NCBI RefSeq assembly: GCF_001952935.1
Contig: NZ_CP018319.1
Coordinates: forward strand, 4,918,001-4,982,000
DNA from: Pseudomonas frederiksbergensis
Lineage (GTDB): Bacteria; Pseudomonadota; Gammaproteobacteria; Pseudomonadales; Pseudomonadaceae
Length of the DNA: 64,000 nucleotides
Reading direction: 5' to 3'
Part shown: one piece after another, positions 9,623 through 18,146 of the stretch
How positions within the stretch are numbered: the first letter of the stretch is position 1
Layout of the letters: each line of letters starts with the position of its first letter
Notes under the pieces: model-generated
What the model saw: only the letters and a program-made list of their open reading frames with translations
Told to the model about the DNA's origin: nothing
Databases searched by the model: none
Position numbers and translations under genes: made by a program

Positions 9623-11050
9623 TTACAGGGTCAGGAAGCCGTCATACAGCCCGTAGGCTGCGACCAGGGCGCCGACGACGACTGCTGCGAAAATCAACTT
9701 CTCGACGTTGGTGAAAACCGGTTTACTGACTTCAAGTTTAGCCTTGGCGAACAGAATGACGCCGGGGGCGTAGAGCAGGGCGGAGAGCAGCAGGTATTTG
9801 ACGCCGCCGGCATAAATCAGCCAGATGGCATAAATCACCGCAATGGCGCCGATGAACAGGTCTTTCCTGCGTTCGGCCAGAGCGTTTTCATAGCTCTCGC
9901 CGCGGATCGCCAGCAGCAGGGCATAGGCCGCAGACCACAAGTACGGCACCAGAATCATCGAAGTGGCGAGGTAGATCAGCGACAGGTAGGTACTGGCCGA
10001 GAACAGCGTGATGATCAGGAACAGTTGCACCATCGCGTTGGTCAGCCACAAGGCGTTGACCGGCACCTGGTTGGCATTTTCCTTGCGCAGGAAGGCCGGC
10101 ATGGTGTGGTCCTTGGCGGCGGCGAACATGATTTCCGCACACAACAACACCCACGACAGCAGCGCACCGAGCAACGAAATGATCAGGCCGACGCTGATCA
10201 GTACCGCGCCCCACTCACCGACCACGTGTTCCAGCACCGCGGCCATGGACGGGTTCTGCAGCTTGGCCAATTCCGGTTGGGTCATGATGCCCAGCGACAG
10301 GACGTTCACCAGCACCAGGAACAGCAGCACAGTGATGAACCCGATGACGGTGGCTTTACCCACATCGCTGCGTTTTTCCGCACGGGCCGAGAAGATGCTC
10401 GCGCCTTCAATACCGATGAATACCCAGACGGTGACCAGCATCATCTTGCGCACCTGGTTCATCACGCTGCCCAGGTCCGGGTTTTTGAGGCCCCAGATAT
10501 CGGCGGTGAAGATATCCAGCTTGAAGGCGAAAATCGCGATCAGGACAAACAGCAGCAGCGGCACGATTTTGGCGACCGTGGTCACCAGGTTGATGAACGC
10601 GGCTTCCTTGATCCCGCGCAGCACGAGAAAGTGCACGGCCCAGAGCAACACCGATGCACCGATGATCGCAGCCACCGTGTTGCCTTCACCGAAGATCGGA
10701 AAGAAGTAACCGAGAGTGCTGAACAGTAAAACAAAGTAGCCGACGTTCCCCAGCCAGGCACTGATCCAGTAGCCCCAGGCAGACGAGAAACCCATATAGT
10801 CGCCGAAACCCGCCTTGGCGTAGGCGTAGACACCGCCGTCCAGATCGGGCTTGCGGTTGGCCAGCGTCTGGAAAACGAAGGCCAGGGTCAGCATGCCGAC
10901 GGCCGTAATTGCCCAACCGATCAGAACGGCACCGACGTCAGCACTGGCGGCCATGTTCTGCGGCAGGGAAAAGATCCCGCCCCCGATCATTGAGCCGACG
11001 ACCAATGCAACCAGAGCGCCGAGTTTCAGTTTTCCGGGGGATTCAGACAT
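9623..11050 (-). CDS. arcD: Arginine/ornithine antiporter
   Basis: Inner-membrane APC-family exchanger that imports arginine for ornithine. It has 475 aa and about 12-13 hydrophobic helices, starting with GALVALVVGSMIGGGIFSLP, the substrate-binding helix 1 motif. It is the first gene of arcDABC, as in P. aeruginosa. A very close paralogue is transcribed divergently at 11430-12857. Confidence 0.95.
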   Translation of the reverse strand: MSESPGKLKLGALVALVVGSMIGGGIFSLPQNMAASADVGAVLIGWAITAVGMLTLAFVFQTLANRKPDLDGGVYAYAKAGFGDYMGFSSAWGYWISAWLGNVGYFVLLFSTLGYFFPIFGEGNTVAAIIGASVLLWAVHFLVLRGIKEAAFINLVTTVAKIVPLLLFVLIAIFAFKLDIFTADIWGLKNPDLGSVMNQVRKMMLVTVWVFIGIEGASIFSARAEKRSDVGKATVIGFITVLLFLVLVNVLSLGIMTQPELAKLQNPSMAAVLEHVVGEWGAVLISVGLIISLLGALLSWVLLCAEIMFAAAKDHTMPAFLRKENANQVPVNALWLTNAMVQLFLIITLFSASTYLSLIYLATSMILVPYLWSAAYALLLAIRGESYENALAERRKDLFIGAIAVIYAIWLIYAGGVKYLLLSALLYAPGVILFAKAKLEVSKPVFTNVEKLIFAAVVVGALVAAYGLYDGFLTL

Positions 11051-11429
11051 TGCATGACACCATTGCAGGGAGGAGAAACAGCATTTGGTTTCGTTATGTT
11101 CTTTCGATTAATGCATATCTATATTTCATTGTTATTTAAAGACTTACGAAAATAAGGCTGTTCGCAATAATCTTGTTGTTGTGAATATTTTTATGCTGAA
11201 AGACAGAAAATAATTGCTGACTTCACGCTAGTTGGTTTCCAGTGTTTGGCAAATTTTAATTGCTGTTTCATGGGTGCCCAATGAGGTGCTGATAATTACA
11301 TTGCTGTTTTTATTGCGAAAAGTTATAAAAAATCTACTGCCTGGCGTTAATCGGTAACCCCTATTACGCTTTGTCAATTGGTTAATACCGACTATGAAAG
11401 TCCCCGCGGGTAAACGGAGGCGCAAAAAA
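11051..11429. promoter_or_regulatory. Divergent control region of the two arcD genes
   Basis: About 380 AT-rich bases between the divergent arcD copies, which must hold both promoters. I looked for an Anr site (TTGAT-N4-ATCAA) and saw no clear match on either strand, only loose half-sites such as TTGTCAATTGG at about 11372. No gene is visible here. Confidence 0.5.
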
Positions 11430-12857
11430 ATGACACAGCCGACGCAAAAGCTCCGCTTGAATGCGCTGATTGCCTTAGTAGTGGGATCGATGATTGGCGG
11501 CGGGATCTTTTCCCTGCCGCAAAATATGGCGGAGAAAGCCGACGTAGGCGCGATATTGATCGGATGGGCAATCACTGCCGTTGGCATGCTGACCCTGGCC
11601 TTCGTCTTTCAGACGCTGGCCAATCGCAAACCCGAGCTGGATTCCGGGGTGTATGCCTATGCCAAGGCCGGGTTTGGCGATTACATGGGATTTTCTTCCG
11701 CCTGGGGTTACTGGATCAGCGCCTGGCTAGGCAACGTCGGTTACTTCGTGCTGCTGTTCAGTACCCTGGGTTATTTTTTTCCGGTTTTTGGCCAAGGCAA
11801 CACGCCGATCGCCATCGGCTGCGCCTCGATCCTTCTGTGGTCGGTGCATTTTTTGGTGATGCGCGGAATCAAAGAGGCCGCATTCATCAATCAACTGACA
11901 ACCGTCGCCAAGATCGTCCCGTTGATCATGTTTATCGTCATTGCTGCCGTGGCCTTCAAGGCTGACATCTTTACCCGGGATATCTGGGGCCGCAGCAATC
12001 CGGATTTTGGCGGCGTGATGGATCAGGTGCGCAACATGATGCTGGTGACCGTCTTCGTCTTTATCGGCATCGAAGGCGCCAGTGTTTATTCGGCCCGGGC
12101 GGAAAAGCGTTCGGACGTTGGCCGAGCGACGGTCATCGGTTTCCTCGGGGTGTTGGCGCTGCTGGTATTGGTTAACGTGTTGTCGCTCGGCGTCATGAGC
12201 CAGCCCGAATTGGCCAAACTGCAGAACCCGTCACTGGCGACGGTGATGGAACATATCGTCGGTCATTGGGGGGCGCTGTTGATCAGCGTCGGTTTGGCGA
12301 TTTCGCTGTTGGGTGCGTTGCTGTCATGGGCGCTGCTCTGTGCTGAAATCCTCTTTGCCACGGCCAAGGACAAGACCATGCCGGCCTTCCTGAAAAAGGA
12401 AAACGCCAACCATGTACCGGTCAACGCGTTGTGGCTGACCAATGCGATGATCCAGATTTTCCTGCTGATAACACTGTTCTCTGCCGGCACTTACACCAGT
12501 CTGATCTACCTCGCGTCGTCGATGATTCTGGTGCCCTACCTGTGGTCGGCGGCCTATGCGGTGCTGTTGAGCGGGCGCGGCGAAACCTACGAACACGCAT
12601 CGGCCGAGCGCACCAAAGACCTGATGATTGGCGGGATCGCACTGTGTTACGCGGTATGGCTGTTGTATGCCGGCGGGGTGAAGTATTTGCTGCTCTCGGC
12701 GTTGTTGTATGCGCCCGGAGTGATTTTATTTGCCAAGGCAAAACATGAGCAGGGCGAGCCTTTGTTTTCGCCTGTCGAGAAAGGGATTTTTGCCTGCGTT
12801 ATCGCCGGGGCCGGGGTGGCAGCGTATGGGTTGTACAGTGGATTGCTATCGTTGTGA
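11430..12857 (+). CDS. arcD: Second arginine/ornithine antiporter (ArcD paralogue)
   Basis: A 475-aa APC-family transporter of the same length as the operon-borne ArcD and nearly identical in long stretches, for example helix 1 (SMIGGGIFSLPQNMA). I place the start at 11430 (MTQPTQKLRLN) because GGAGG sits about 10 nt upstream and the product then matches ArcD in length; 12 extra codons upstream are open but unsupported. It stands alone and ends at a terminator, so it is a separate transcription unit. Confidence 0.93.
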   Translation: MTQPTQKLRLNALIALVVGSMIGGGIFSLPQNMAEKADVGAILIGWAITAVGMLTLAFVFQTLANRKPELDSGVYAYAKAGFGDYMGFSSAWGYWISAWLGNVGYFVLLFSTLGYFFPVFGQGNTPIAIGCASILLWSVHFLVMRGIKEAAFINQLTTVAKIVPLIMFIVIAAVAFKADIFTRDIWGRSNPDFGGVMDQVRNMMLVTVFVFIGIEGASVYSARAEKRSDVGRATVIGFLGVLALLVLVNVLSLGVMSQPELAKLQNPSLATVMEHIVGHWGALLISVGLAISLLGALLSWALLCAEILFATAKDKTMPAFLKKENANHVPVNALWLTNAMIQIFLLITLFSAGTYTSLIYLASSMILVPYLWSAAYAVLLSGRGETYEHASAERTKDLMIGGIALCYAVWLLYAGGVKYLLLSALLYAPGVILFAKAKHEQGEPLFSPVEKGIFACVIAGAGVAAYGLYSGLLSL

Positions 12858-12871
12858 GGTGCTCGATAACG

Positions 12872-12900
12872 AAAAAGCCCGGCGCCAGGCCGGGCTCTTT
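12872..12900 (+). terminator. Rho-independent terminator after the second arcD
   Basis: GC-rich stem AGCCCGGC / GCCGGGCT with A residues before it and CTCTTT after it, 14 nt past the stop codon. Confidence 0.85.
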
Positions 12901-12908
12901 ATACACGT

Positions 12909-12967
12909 GGCCAAATCCCTTTGGCTGCCTGCAGTGTGATTGGTCGGTGTGACGAAGGCATGACAGG
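12909..12967. repeat. 59-bp dispersed repeat, copy A
   Basis: This segment, starting with the hairpin GCCAAATCCCTTTGGC, recurs at 39659-39717 inside the prophage with only about five mismatches. Both copies follow a GC-rich terminator and precede genes of the same small-protein family. Confidence 0.85.
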
Positions 12968-13012
12968 TGGAAAGCCCGGCGTGGGGCAGACTATTGAACG
13001 ATCGGCAAGCAG

Positions 13013-13201
13013 CTAGCCTGCCATTGCAATTCTCAGCGCCACCGCAGCCTCAAGCAGCTTATTCGCCTGATTCGAGACAGCCGTCGCCAGGGCATCGTTT
13101 CCATCCTCTTTCAGCATTGCTGCCAAATCGAGCAGTTTTCCAATCTCGATCTCAACTACCCGAACGGATTCGGTTATCTGGTATTGAAATGAGTGCGCCA
13201 T
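13013..13201 (-). CDS. Small helical protein, close paralogue of the 41.2 kb prophage gene
   Basis: 62 aa beginning MAHSFQYQITESVRVVE. It is nearly identical to the 62-aa product at 41158-41346, and the DNA is also closely similar. No function is known. The sequence is all-helical in character with a repeated hydrophobic pattern and no membrane segment. The start is chosen where the two copies agree and GAGGG precedes the ATG; an upstream TTG is also open. Confidence 0.7.
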   Translation of the reverse strand: MAHSFQYQITESVRVVEIEIGKLLDLAAMLKEDGNDALATAVSNQANKLLEAAVALRIAMAG

Positions 13202-13235
13202 GCCATCAACCCTCGTTCCAGATCCAAGACGGTAT

Positions 13236-13436
13236 TCAATGAAGAACCCGGCGACTTTCACCAATCCTGATCCGGTCCAGCGCCCGGTTTAACGCATCCA
13301 AGGCATCGAGGAGGGCTTTAGCCTCGCTCTCTCGACCATCTCCCCACAGGCGTTCAGCCATTTTGTTCAGGGCTTGGATGGATTTCTCGATATCTGCAGC
13401 ACTTGCTGCAGTGTCAACTGGCCGTTTCTTTGGCAT
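13236..13436 (-). CDS. Small helical protein of unknown function
   Basis: 66 aa from MPKKRPVDTAA. The pattern ALNKMAERLWGDGRESEAKAL resembles the prophage proteins at 41.5-42.0 kb (LL..AERL...G.EADA), so it is probably a distant member of the same family. No catalytic motif is visible. The ribosome site is weak; an upstream start at 13487 is possible. Confidence 0.55.
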   Translation of the reverse strand: MPKKRPVDTAASAADIEKSIQALNKMAERLWGDGRESEAKALLDALDALNRALDRIRIGESRRVLH

Positions 13437-13554
13437 TGTCAGAACTTTTGCAGGGCTCGCACGATGACGCCCACCCTCTGGCAGCATTCGTCAAACGGGT
13501 ATCCACGGTTCAGCGGTTTTAAGAACAGCCTCCCGCCGTCGCTGACCTGCCGGG

Positions 13555-13818
13555 TCAATGAACTGCCGAAGACCTGGGAACCGGGACGTGATCAAATCTG
13601 GAAATCTCTTTGATCCAGAAGCGACGATATTTGGTTTGGTCTGGTGACAACGGTTTGTGATTTGACCAGGGATGCTCAGCTTTCAAGCTGGCGCGGTAAA
13701 CCTCCCACTCTTTCTCCTCGGCCACTTCCTTGGCCCTTTTCTCGTCATCGAACCAACCCAGTACGTAAACTTCGCCCTGATCCATACCATGCTCGATCAG
13801 TAGATAGATATCTTTCAT
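13555..13818 (-). CDS. Hypothetical protein, 87 aa
   Basis: Starts MKDIYLLIEHGMDQGEVYVLGWFDDEKRAKE; a compact mixed alpha/beta pattern with many acidic and lysine residues in the middle. Not recognised. The frame is open another 24 codons upstream, but the shorter start gives a better N-terminus. Confidence 0.55.
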   Translation of the reverse strand: MKDIYLLIEHGMDQGEVYVLGWFDDEKRAKEVAEEKEWEVYRASLKAEHPWSNHKPLSPDQTKYRRFWIKEISRFDHVPVPRSSAVH

Positions 13819-13962
13819 TAGCCTGAACTCACTACTACACGTTCTAAAATCCCATGATGCTGGGGCATTGTTTTGACTATCGGCAGGCACTTTCGATTAT
13901 TTAGTTTTATCGATGAGTGTGCGAAATCGAGCCTGAGTCCGATCGCTTGACCGATTGCTCGA

Positions 13963-14655
13963 TCAGCCTTCGTCTCGGTCAAGGGGGGTGATGAGCTCCC
14001 GCCCCTGATTTCGTACGTTGCCGACAGCATTGTCAACCTTGAACCACTCGAAGGCCTCGGCAGGTTCTCCCTCAAGAAGCACCATTTGCTCGGCGCGCTC
14101 TTTCGGCATGGCCGGGTCCAGCCATTCTCGTGCCAGCTCCGGGCTCAATGTCACCGGACGTCGGTCGTGAATGTCCACCATGCCTCCGGCGCTGTCGGCG
14201 GTGATGATCACGAAGCCGTCGTGCTCGTCCGGCTCACGCTCAGCAATGGGGTACTGACCGATCGCGGCACAGAGGATCGGCGTCCGGTCTCGGTGGCGAA
14301 TGAGGTAAGGCTGTTTCTTCGGCCCGCCTTCATAAACCCACTCGAACCAGTTGTCGATCGCAATGATCGCCCGATGAGGCCAGATCGCTTTGAAGAACGG
14401 TCCGTGGGCAACTTTCTCAACCCGGGCATTGATCGGCGCGACGCGGTCTTTGGCCCAATTCGGGCGCCAGCCCCAGCGAACCATGTCAGCGCGAAGAAAC
14501 TGACCTTCTTGGTGAATGAGGGCAAGCTGAGTGGTCGGAGCGGCGTTATAGCGCTCGAAAGGCTGGTCGCCAGCATAGTTGATCAGTGCATGGGGGATAC
14601 TGAGCGCCGCGACGAAGTCGTGAATTCCCCGGTACTGTGAAAGGCGTCCGCACAT
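13963..14655 (-). CDS. SOS response-associated peptidase (YedK/HMCES, SRAP domain)
   Basis: DNA-protein crosslink protein that binds abasic sites in single-stranded DNA. The start at 14655 gives MCGRLSQY, so Cys2 becomes the N-terminal catalytic residue after Met removal. Other family features are YNAAPTTQ, the WGWRPNWAKD region with INARVE, the conserved FEW of IAIDNWFEW, and HDRRPV near the C-terminus. 230 aa is the usual size. GGAGGG precedes the ATG. Such genes are frequent in phages, which fits this phage-flavoured islet. Confidence 0.93.
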   Translation of the reverse strand: MCGRLSQYRGIHDFVAALSIPHALINYAGDQPFERYNAAPTTQLALIHQEGQFLRADMVRWGWRPNWAKDRVAPINARVEKVAHGPFFKAIWPHRAIIAIDNWFEWVYEGGPKKQPYLIRHRDRTPILCAAIGQYPIAEREPDEHDGFVIITADSAGGMVDIHDRRPVTLSPELAREWLDPAMPKERAEQMVLLEGEPAEAFEWFKVDNAVGNVRNQGRELITPLDRDEG

Positions 14656-14819
14656 GATTGAACCCTCCGGCTGTTCATTCAGGGTAGACCAGCGGGTGAA
14701 GGCTTCATTACAAAACCTCTTCCAGCGCATGTCTGGCAATCTTCATGGCGGCGGGGCAGGCGCAGAGCCGGCCAAATCGAGACGCAGCTATCGTGGCGCG
14801 GACGAGCTGTCGCTCCAGT

Positions 14820-15029
14820 TCACTCCGGGGTCATCAGGACGGCCAGTGTCAGCTTGATGAACTCCTCGTTCTTGTCGATGGTGTCCAATTCGGCGCGCAC
14901 GTTGTCTGCAACGTCAGCCGAGCCGCGCACCTCGACCCAGTTGGAAATCTCCAGGATGGCGGCCTCCAGGGCGAGTTGGTTTTCGTTGATCTTGTACAGC
15001 AAGGAGGGGAGCAGGTCTGAATGTGGCAT
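14820..15029 (-). CDS. Small protein, paralogue of the 39.4 kb prophage gene
   Basis: 69 aa, MPHSDLLPSLLYKINENQLALE. It aligns end to end with the 70-aa product at 39354-39566 (ALLYRINQNVMALGSAIEEIGIW), sharing the L.LLY.INEN..AL and WV/I..RGS patterns. Unknown function. A degenerate third copy lies just beyond it at 15201-15360. Confidence 0.65.
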   Translation of the reverse strand: MPHSDLLPSLLYKINENQLALEAAILEISNWVEVRGSADVADNVRAELDTIDKNEEFIKLTLAVLMTPE

Positions 15030-15200
15030 CGCGATTCCTCGGTTTTAAGGACAGCGTAGCACCGCGTTACATGATGGATGTTTAACGATCGGCAGGATGC
15101 CGGAGGAGGGTAAAAGCGGGTTGGTTCTGGAACACTGGCGCAATAGTTATGGAACCCATGCCGAGCGGCGCTGGGTTCAAATTCTGGGCCGATAGCGGGC

Positions 15201-15360
15201 ACTCGGTCGCCATTAATACCGCAAGGGTCAGCTTGATGAATTCTTCGTTTCTGTCGATGGTTTCCAGCGCGCCGTCGGCTGCGCCGCAGGCCTCGATCCA
15301 GCTCGATAGGTCAATGACGGCCTCAATGGCGTACTGGCGAGATAGCCAGCAATCTATGGC
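15201..15360 (-). pseudogene. Degenerate third copy of the 14.8 kb small gene
   Basis: The minus strand encodes an IDRNEEFIKLTLAVLM segment almost identical to the end of the 14820-15029 product (IDKNEEFIKLTLAVLM). Six codons are missing before it and there is no start codon upstream, where the frame runs directly into the LprI gene. It reads as a truncated duplicate. Confidence 0.65.
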
Positions 15361-15367
15361 GATAACT

Positions 15368-15868
15368 TCAATCGGAAAGTTGCTTCGTTCTCCAGCGCAT
15401 CAAATCGACTTTGCAGGAACTAAAAATATCTCCAGAACCTGAGCCCCCCAACATGGAGTCACCTTCCCACTGACACTGTGCTTCCTTGAACTTCTCGAAA
15501 GCCTTCTGAGAGGCGAGCAGCGAGGTAAGGGCTTTGGCCGTCGCACTCGAATCGATTTCCTTTGTCTGAGCTTCCAATTTTTTGTAGGCGATTTTCATTT
15601 GTGACGTCGCTTCGCGAGCCTTGCGCTCAAGGCAAGGTTGCAACGCTGTCCGGGGCTGATCGCCAATGGCGTTGTAGCATTCGTTCAATGCTCCTGCTTG
15701 AGTGTCGCTGGTCACTGCGGTTTTTGCTGCGGTGTTAGTAGGTGTAGCGGTCATATTGACCGCGCCATTTGTGATTGCATTCATCTCATCTCTCGCGGGT
15801 ATTTGAGCAAATGCCGTACCAATGCCAACTGAAGTAGCTACAACCACACCAATAATGATTTTTCTCAT
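15368..15868 (-). CDS. Secreted LprI/DUF1311-type protein
   Basis: 166 aa with a clean signal peptide (MRKIIIGVVVATSVGIGTAFA, cleavage after AFA). The mature part has four cysteines in the LprI-like pattern: C..AIGD, C...KAREA, QCQWEGD and SC. LprI-family proteins are periplasmic and some inhibit lysozyme; the specific role here is inferred from family only. AAGGA precedes the start. Confidence 0.8.
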   Translation of the reverse strand: MRKIIIGVVVATSVGIGTAFAQIPARDEMNAITNGAVNMTATPTNTAAKTAVTSDTQAGALNECYNAIGDQPRTALQPCLERKAREATSQMKIAYKKLEAQTKEIDSSATAKALTSLLASQKAFEKFKEAQCQWEGDSMLGGSGSGDIFSSCKVDLMRWRTKQLSD

Positions 15869-15960
15869 TTATCTATCCTTTTTAAAGCATTTATCGAGAG
15901 GGAAAAGATCACCTCTCAAGCGATAAGTTCATCAACCAGTTGCTTGCTCGGATTGCCAGT

Positions 15961-17643
15961 TCAGCCCTGTATTGCTGGCAGAGTTTGACTTTGGTCACGA
16001 GGTACATTTCTGATGCGAAGAACGTCTTCGAGTACTTCCTTGAAAATCGGTGCTGCAATCGCTCCACCGAAGTAACCTTTGGCGGTAGGCTCATCTACTA
16101 AAACAGCCATGATGAATTCCGGCGCATTGGCCGGTGCGATGCCCACGAACATGGCCCTGTATGTATTGCTTTGATAGCCACCACTGGATGCCTTGCGTGA
16201 GGTCCCGCTTTTACCCGCTATGACATACCCTTCGATTGCTGCACGCTTTCCGCCGGCTCCAGGTCCATCCACTGCGTGTACCAGCATGTCCAGAATGCTG
16301 TTGGCGACTTCAGGGTTCATGACCTTACGGGGCGGATGAGCTCGACCTTTAATTAACGATAATGGAACCAGGTGCCCGTCATTTGCAAAAACGGTATAGG
16401 CCTGAACCAATTGAGCTAAATTGACCGACAAACTGTATCCGTATGAAAGGCTTGCGGTGGCGATATCCGACCATACTCTCCGGGTTGGAACAGACCCGAC
16501 ACTTTCCCCTGGAAAGAACACCGAGGTGTTATTTCCAAATCCCAGATCCAGCAGTAGTTGCGAAATGGCTGCGCCGCCTGTCGATATGGCAATTTTACTC
16601 ATGCCAACATTTGAAGAGCGACGAATGATACCCGGCAGGTCTAGCTGGTTATCCCTTCCCACATCACGAATGGTATAGCCATTGATCTTGATGAAACCTG
16701 GCGCTATCTGAATCATGGCATTTTTATCAACGATACCTGCCGTCAAAACGGCTGCCATGCTGAAGGGTTTTATCACTGAGCCTGGTTCATACACATCGGT
16801 AAATACGCGATTACGAATGACGTTTGTGCTAAAGCTGTTACGCGCATTGGGATTGAATGAAGGTACCGTGGATAATGCCAGTACCTCTCCTGTTTTGGCG
16901 TGTATCAGAATGGCGCTTATTGACCGGGCTGCATTATCTTTAAGTGCTTTCCATAATGCCTTTTCAACGTAGTACTGAAGGGTAGAATCAATGGTTAAAT
17001 GAAGATCATCGCCGGGAGTGACAGCCGTGTGCACGAGGATTTCTCGTGTGACGCGCTTGTGTAGGTTTAAAGTTCGCTCCTCAAGACCAGAGGTTCCGGA
17101 AAGTTGAGTGTCAAACATTAACTCGATGCCTTCAATGCCTTTCTGATCAATGTTGGTAAAGCCTAATGTCTGAGCCATCATCGAAGATTGCGGATAGAAT
17201 CGCTTATACTCCTGGCGTTCATGCAAGCCAGGAATAGACAGGTTTAGTATTTTGCTTGCCGTCTCTGGATCCACCCTCCTGGCTAAATAAGCGAACGACT
17301 TGTCTTCGTCATTTAATGTCAAATATCTAATCAGTGAAGCATCAATATCAAGACGCTCACTCAATACTGCTGCCTGCTGTTTAGTTGGGGCAAATTGTTT
17401 AGGATTCACCCACAAGGTGCTGACCGGGGTGGAAACCGCCAAGGGTTGATTGAATCGATCAAAAATAGTGCCACGCACGGGCATGGTTTCAATCAGTCGC
17501 GTTGAGCGTTTACGGCCTTCATTGTTCAAGAAATCATGGGAAAAAACCGCAAGGTAAGTAATTCTCGCCATAAGTACTATTACAAGGGCACAAAAAATAG
17601 TTAAAACTATTGTAAATCTTGGGTTTCGTGTTAGGAAGCTCAT
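15961..17643 (-). CDS. FtsI-type class B penicillin-binding protein (PBP3 paralogue)
   Basis: Peptidoglycan transpeptidase. It has one N-terminal membrane segment (about 10-32), a PBP dimer domain starting at PVRGTIFDR, then the transpeptidase domain with SVIK (active Ser, about residue 287), SSN (about 341) and KSGT (about 474). 560 aa is close to FtsI. It is not in a division gene cluster, so it is probably an extra PBP3-like protein of the P. aeruginosa PbpC kind, not the essential FtsI. Its base composition is visibly more AT-rich than its neighbours. Confidence 0.92.
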   Translation of the reverse strand: MSFLTRNPRFTIVLTIFCALVIVLMARITYLAVFSHDFLNNEGRKRSTRLIETMPVRGTIFDRFNQPLAVSTPVSTLWVNPKQFAPTKQQAAVLSERLDIDASLIRYLTLNDEDKSFAYLARRVDPETASKILNLSIPGLHERQEYKRFYPQSSMMAQTLGFTNIDQKGIEGIELMFDTQLSGTSGLEERTLNLHKRVTREILVHTAVTPGDDLHLTIDSTLQYYVEKALWKALKDNAARSISAILIHAKTGEVLALSTVPSFNPNARNSFSTNVIRNRVFTDVYEPGSVIKPFSMAAVLTAGIVDKNAMIQIAPGFIKINGYTIRDVGRDNQLDLPGIIRRSSNVGMSKIAISTGGAAISQLLLDLGFGNNTSVFFPGESVGSVPTRRVWSDIATASLSYGYSLSVNLAQLVQAYTVFANDGHLVPLSLIKGRAHPPRKVMNPEVANSILDMLVHAVDGPGAGGKRAAIEGYVIAGKSGTSRKASSGGYQSNTYRAMFVGIAPANAPEFIMAVLVDEPTAKGYFGGAIAAPIFKEVLEDVLRIRNVPRDQSQTLPAIQG

Positions 17644-18146
17644 ACAGCTTTTCTGGCTCTATACGTACGGCGGCATATAAGTCTAACTAACTTGTTGCTA
17701 TTTTGCTTTGTAATATTAAGAAATAACATCGGGTATTAAAATTCGCCTAAAGGTTGCTTGTGTTGATATTGGATTTTTGAATTAGGCCCCAGAGGGCTCC
17801 TGATTCTGATTTCAGAGAACGTATTGACTGCCTGAATTAAAAAAAGCCGCTTTATGTTAGATGACAATAGGATTTGTATCCACAGCAACTTTTAGTCCAT
17901 GCTGTTGCTTTTTGAGCAACGAAATCACTACGGAGCATCTTCGTAGAACTGGTAAGGCTTTGACGAGTAAGCCCGGTTCGCAAGTTATGACAGCCAAGGT
18001 GACGGCTCATTGCGCGGTGTCACCAGTTTGGCCTGATGAGCCGATCTCCGTATAGGATACGTAAGTAGATTCGCTCGCTGGATAGCAATATCCATAATGT
18101 GACTTCAGATATTTGTCATTATAAAAAAACTATAATTTCTGGAGTC
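17644..18146. other. Noncoding interval
   Basis: About 500 AT-rich bases between two minus-strand genes. It must contain the promoter of the PBP gene. Short open frames here have no ribosome site and odd composition, and I see no RNA gene. Confidence 0.5.

Noticed and set aside
8322..9656. Long plus-strand open frame (444 codons) over arcA
   Set aside because: It is the antisense shadow of a conserved enzyme gene in GC-rich DNA; no ribosome site and no family pattern.
11051..11429. Anr box for anaerobic control of arcD
   Set aside because: No TTGAT-N4-ATCAA match with two or fewer changes that I could find.
17861..18055. 64-codon plus-strand frame upstream of the LysR gene
   Set aside because: No ribosome site, unusual composition, and no neighbour coupling.
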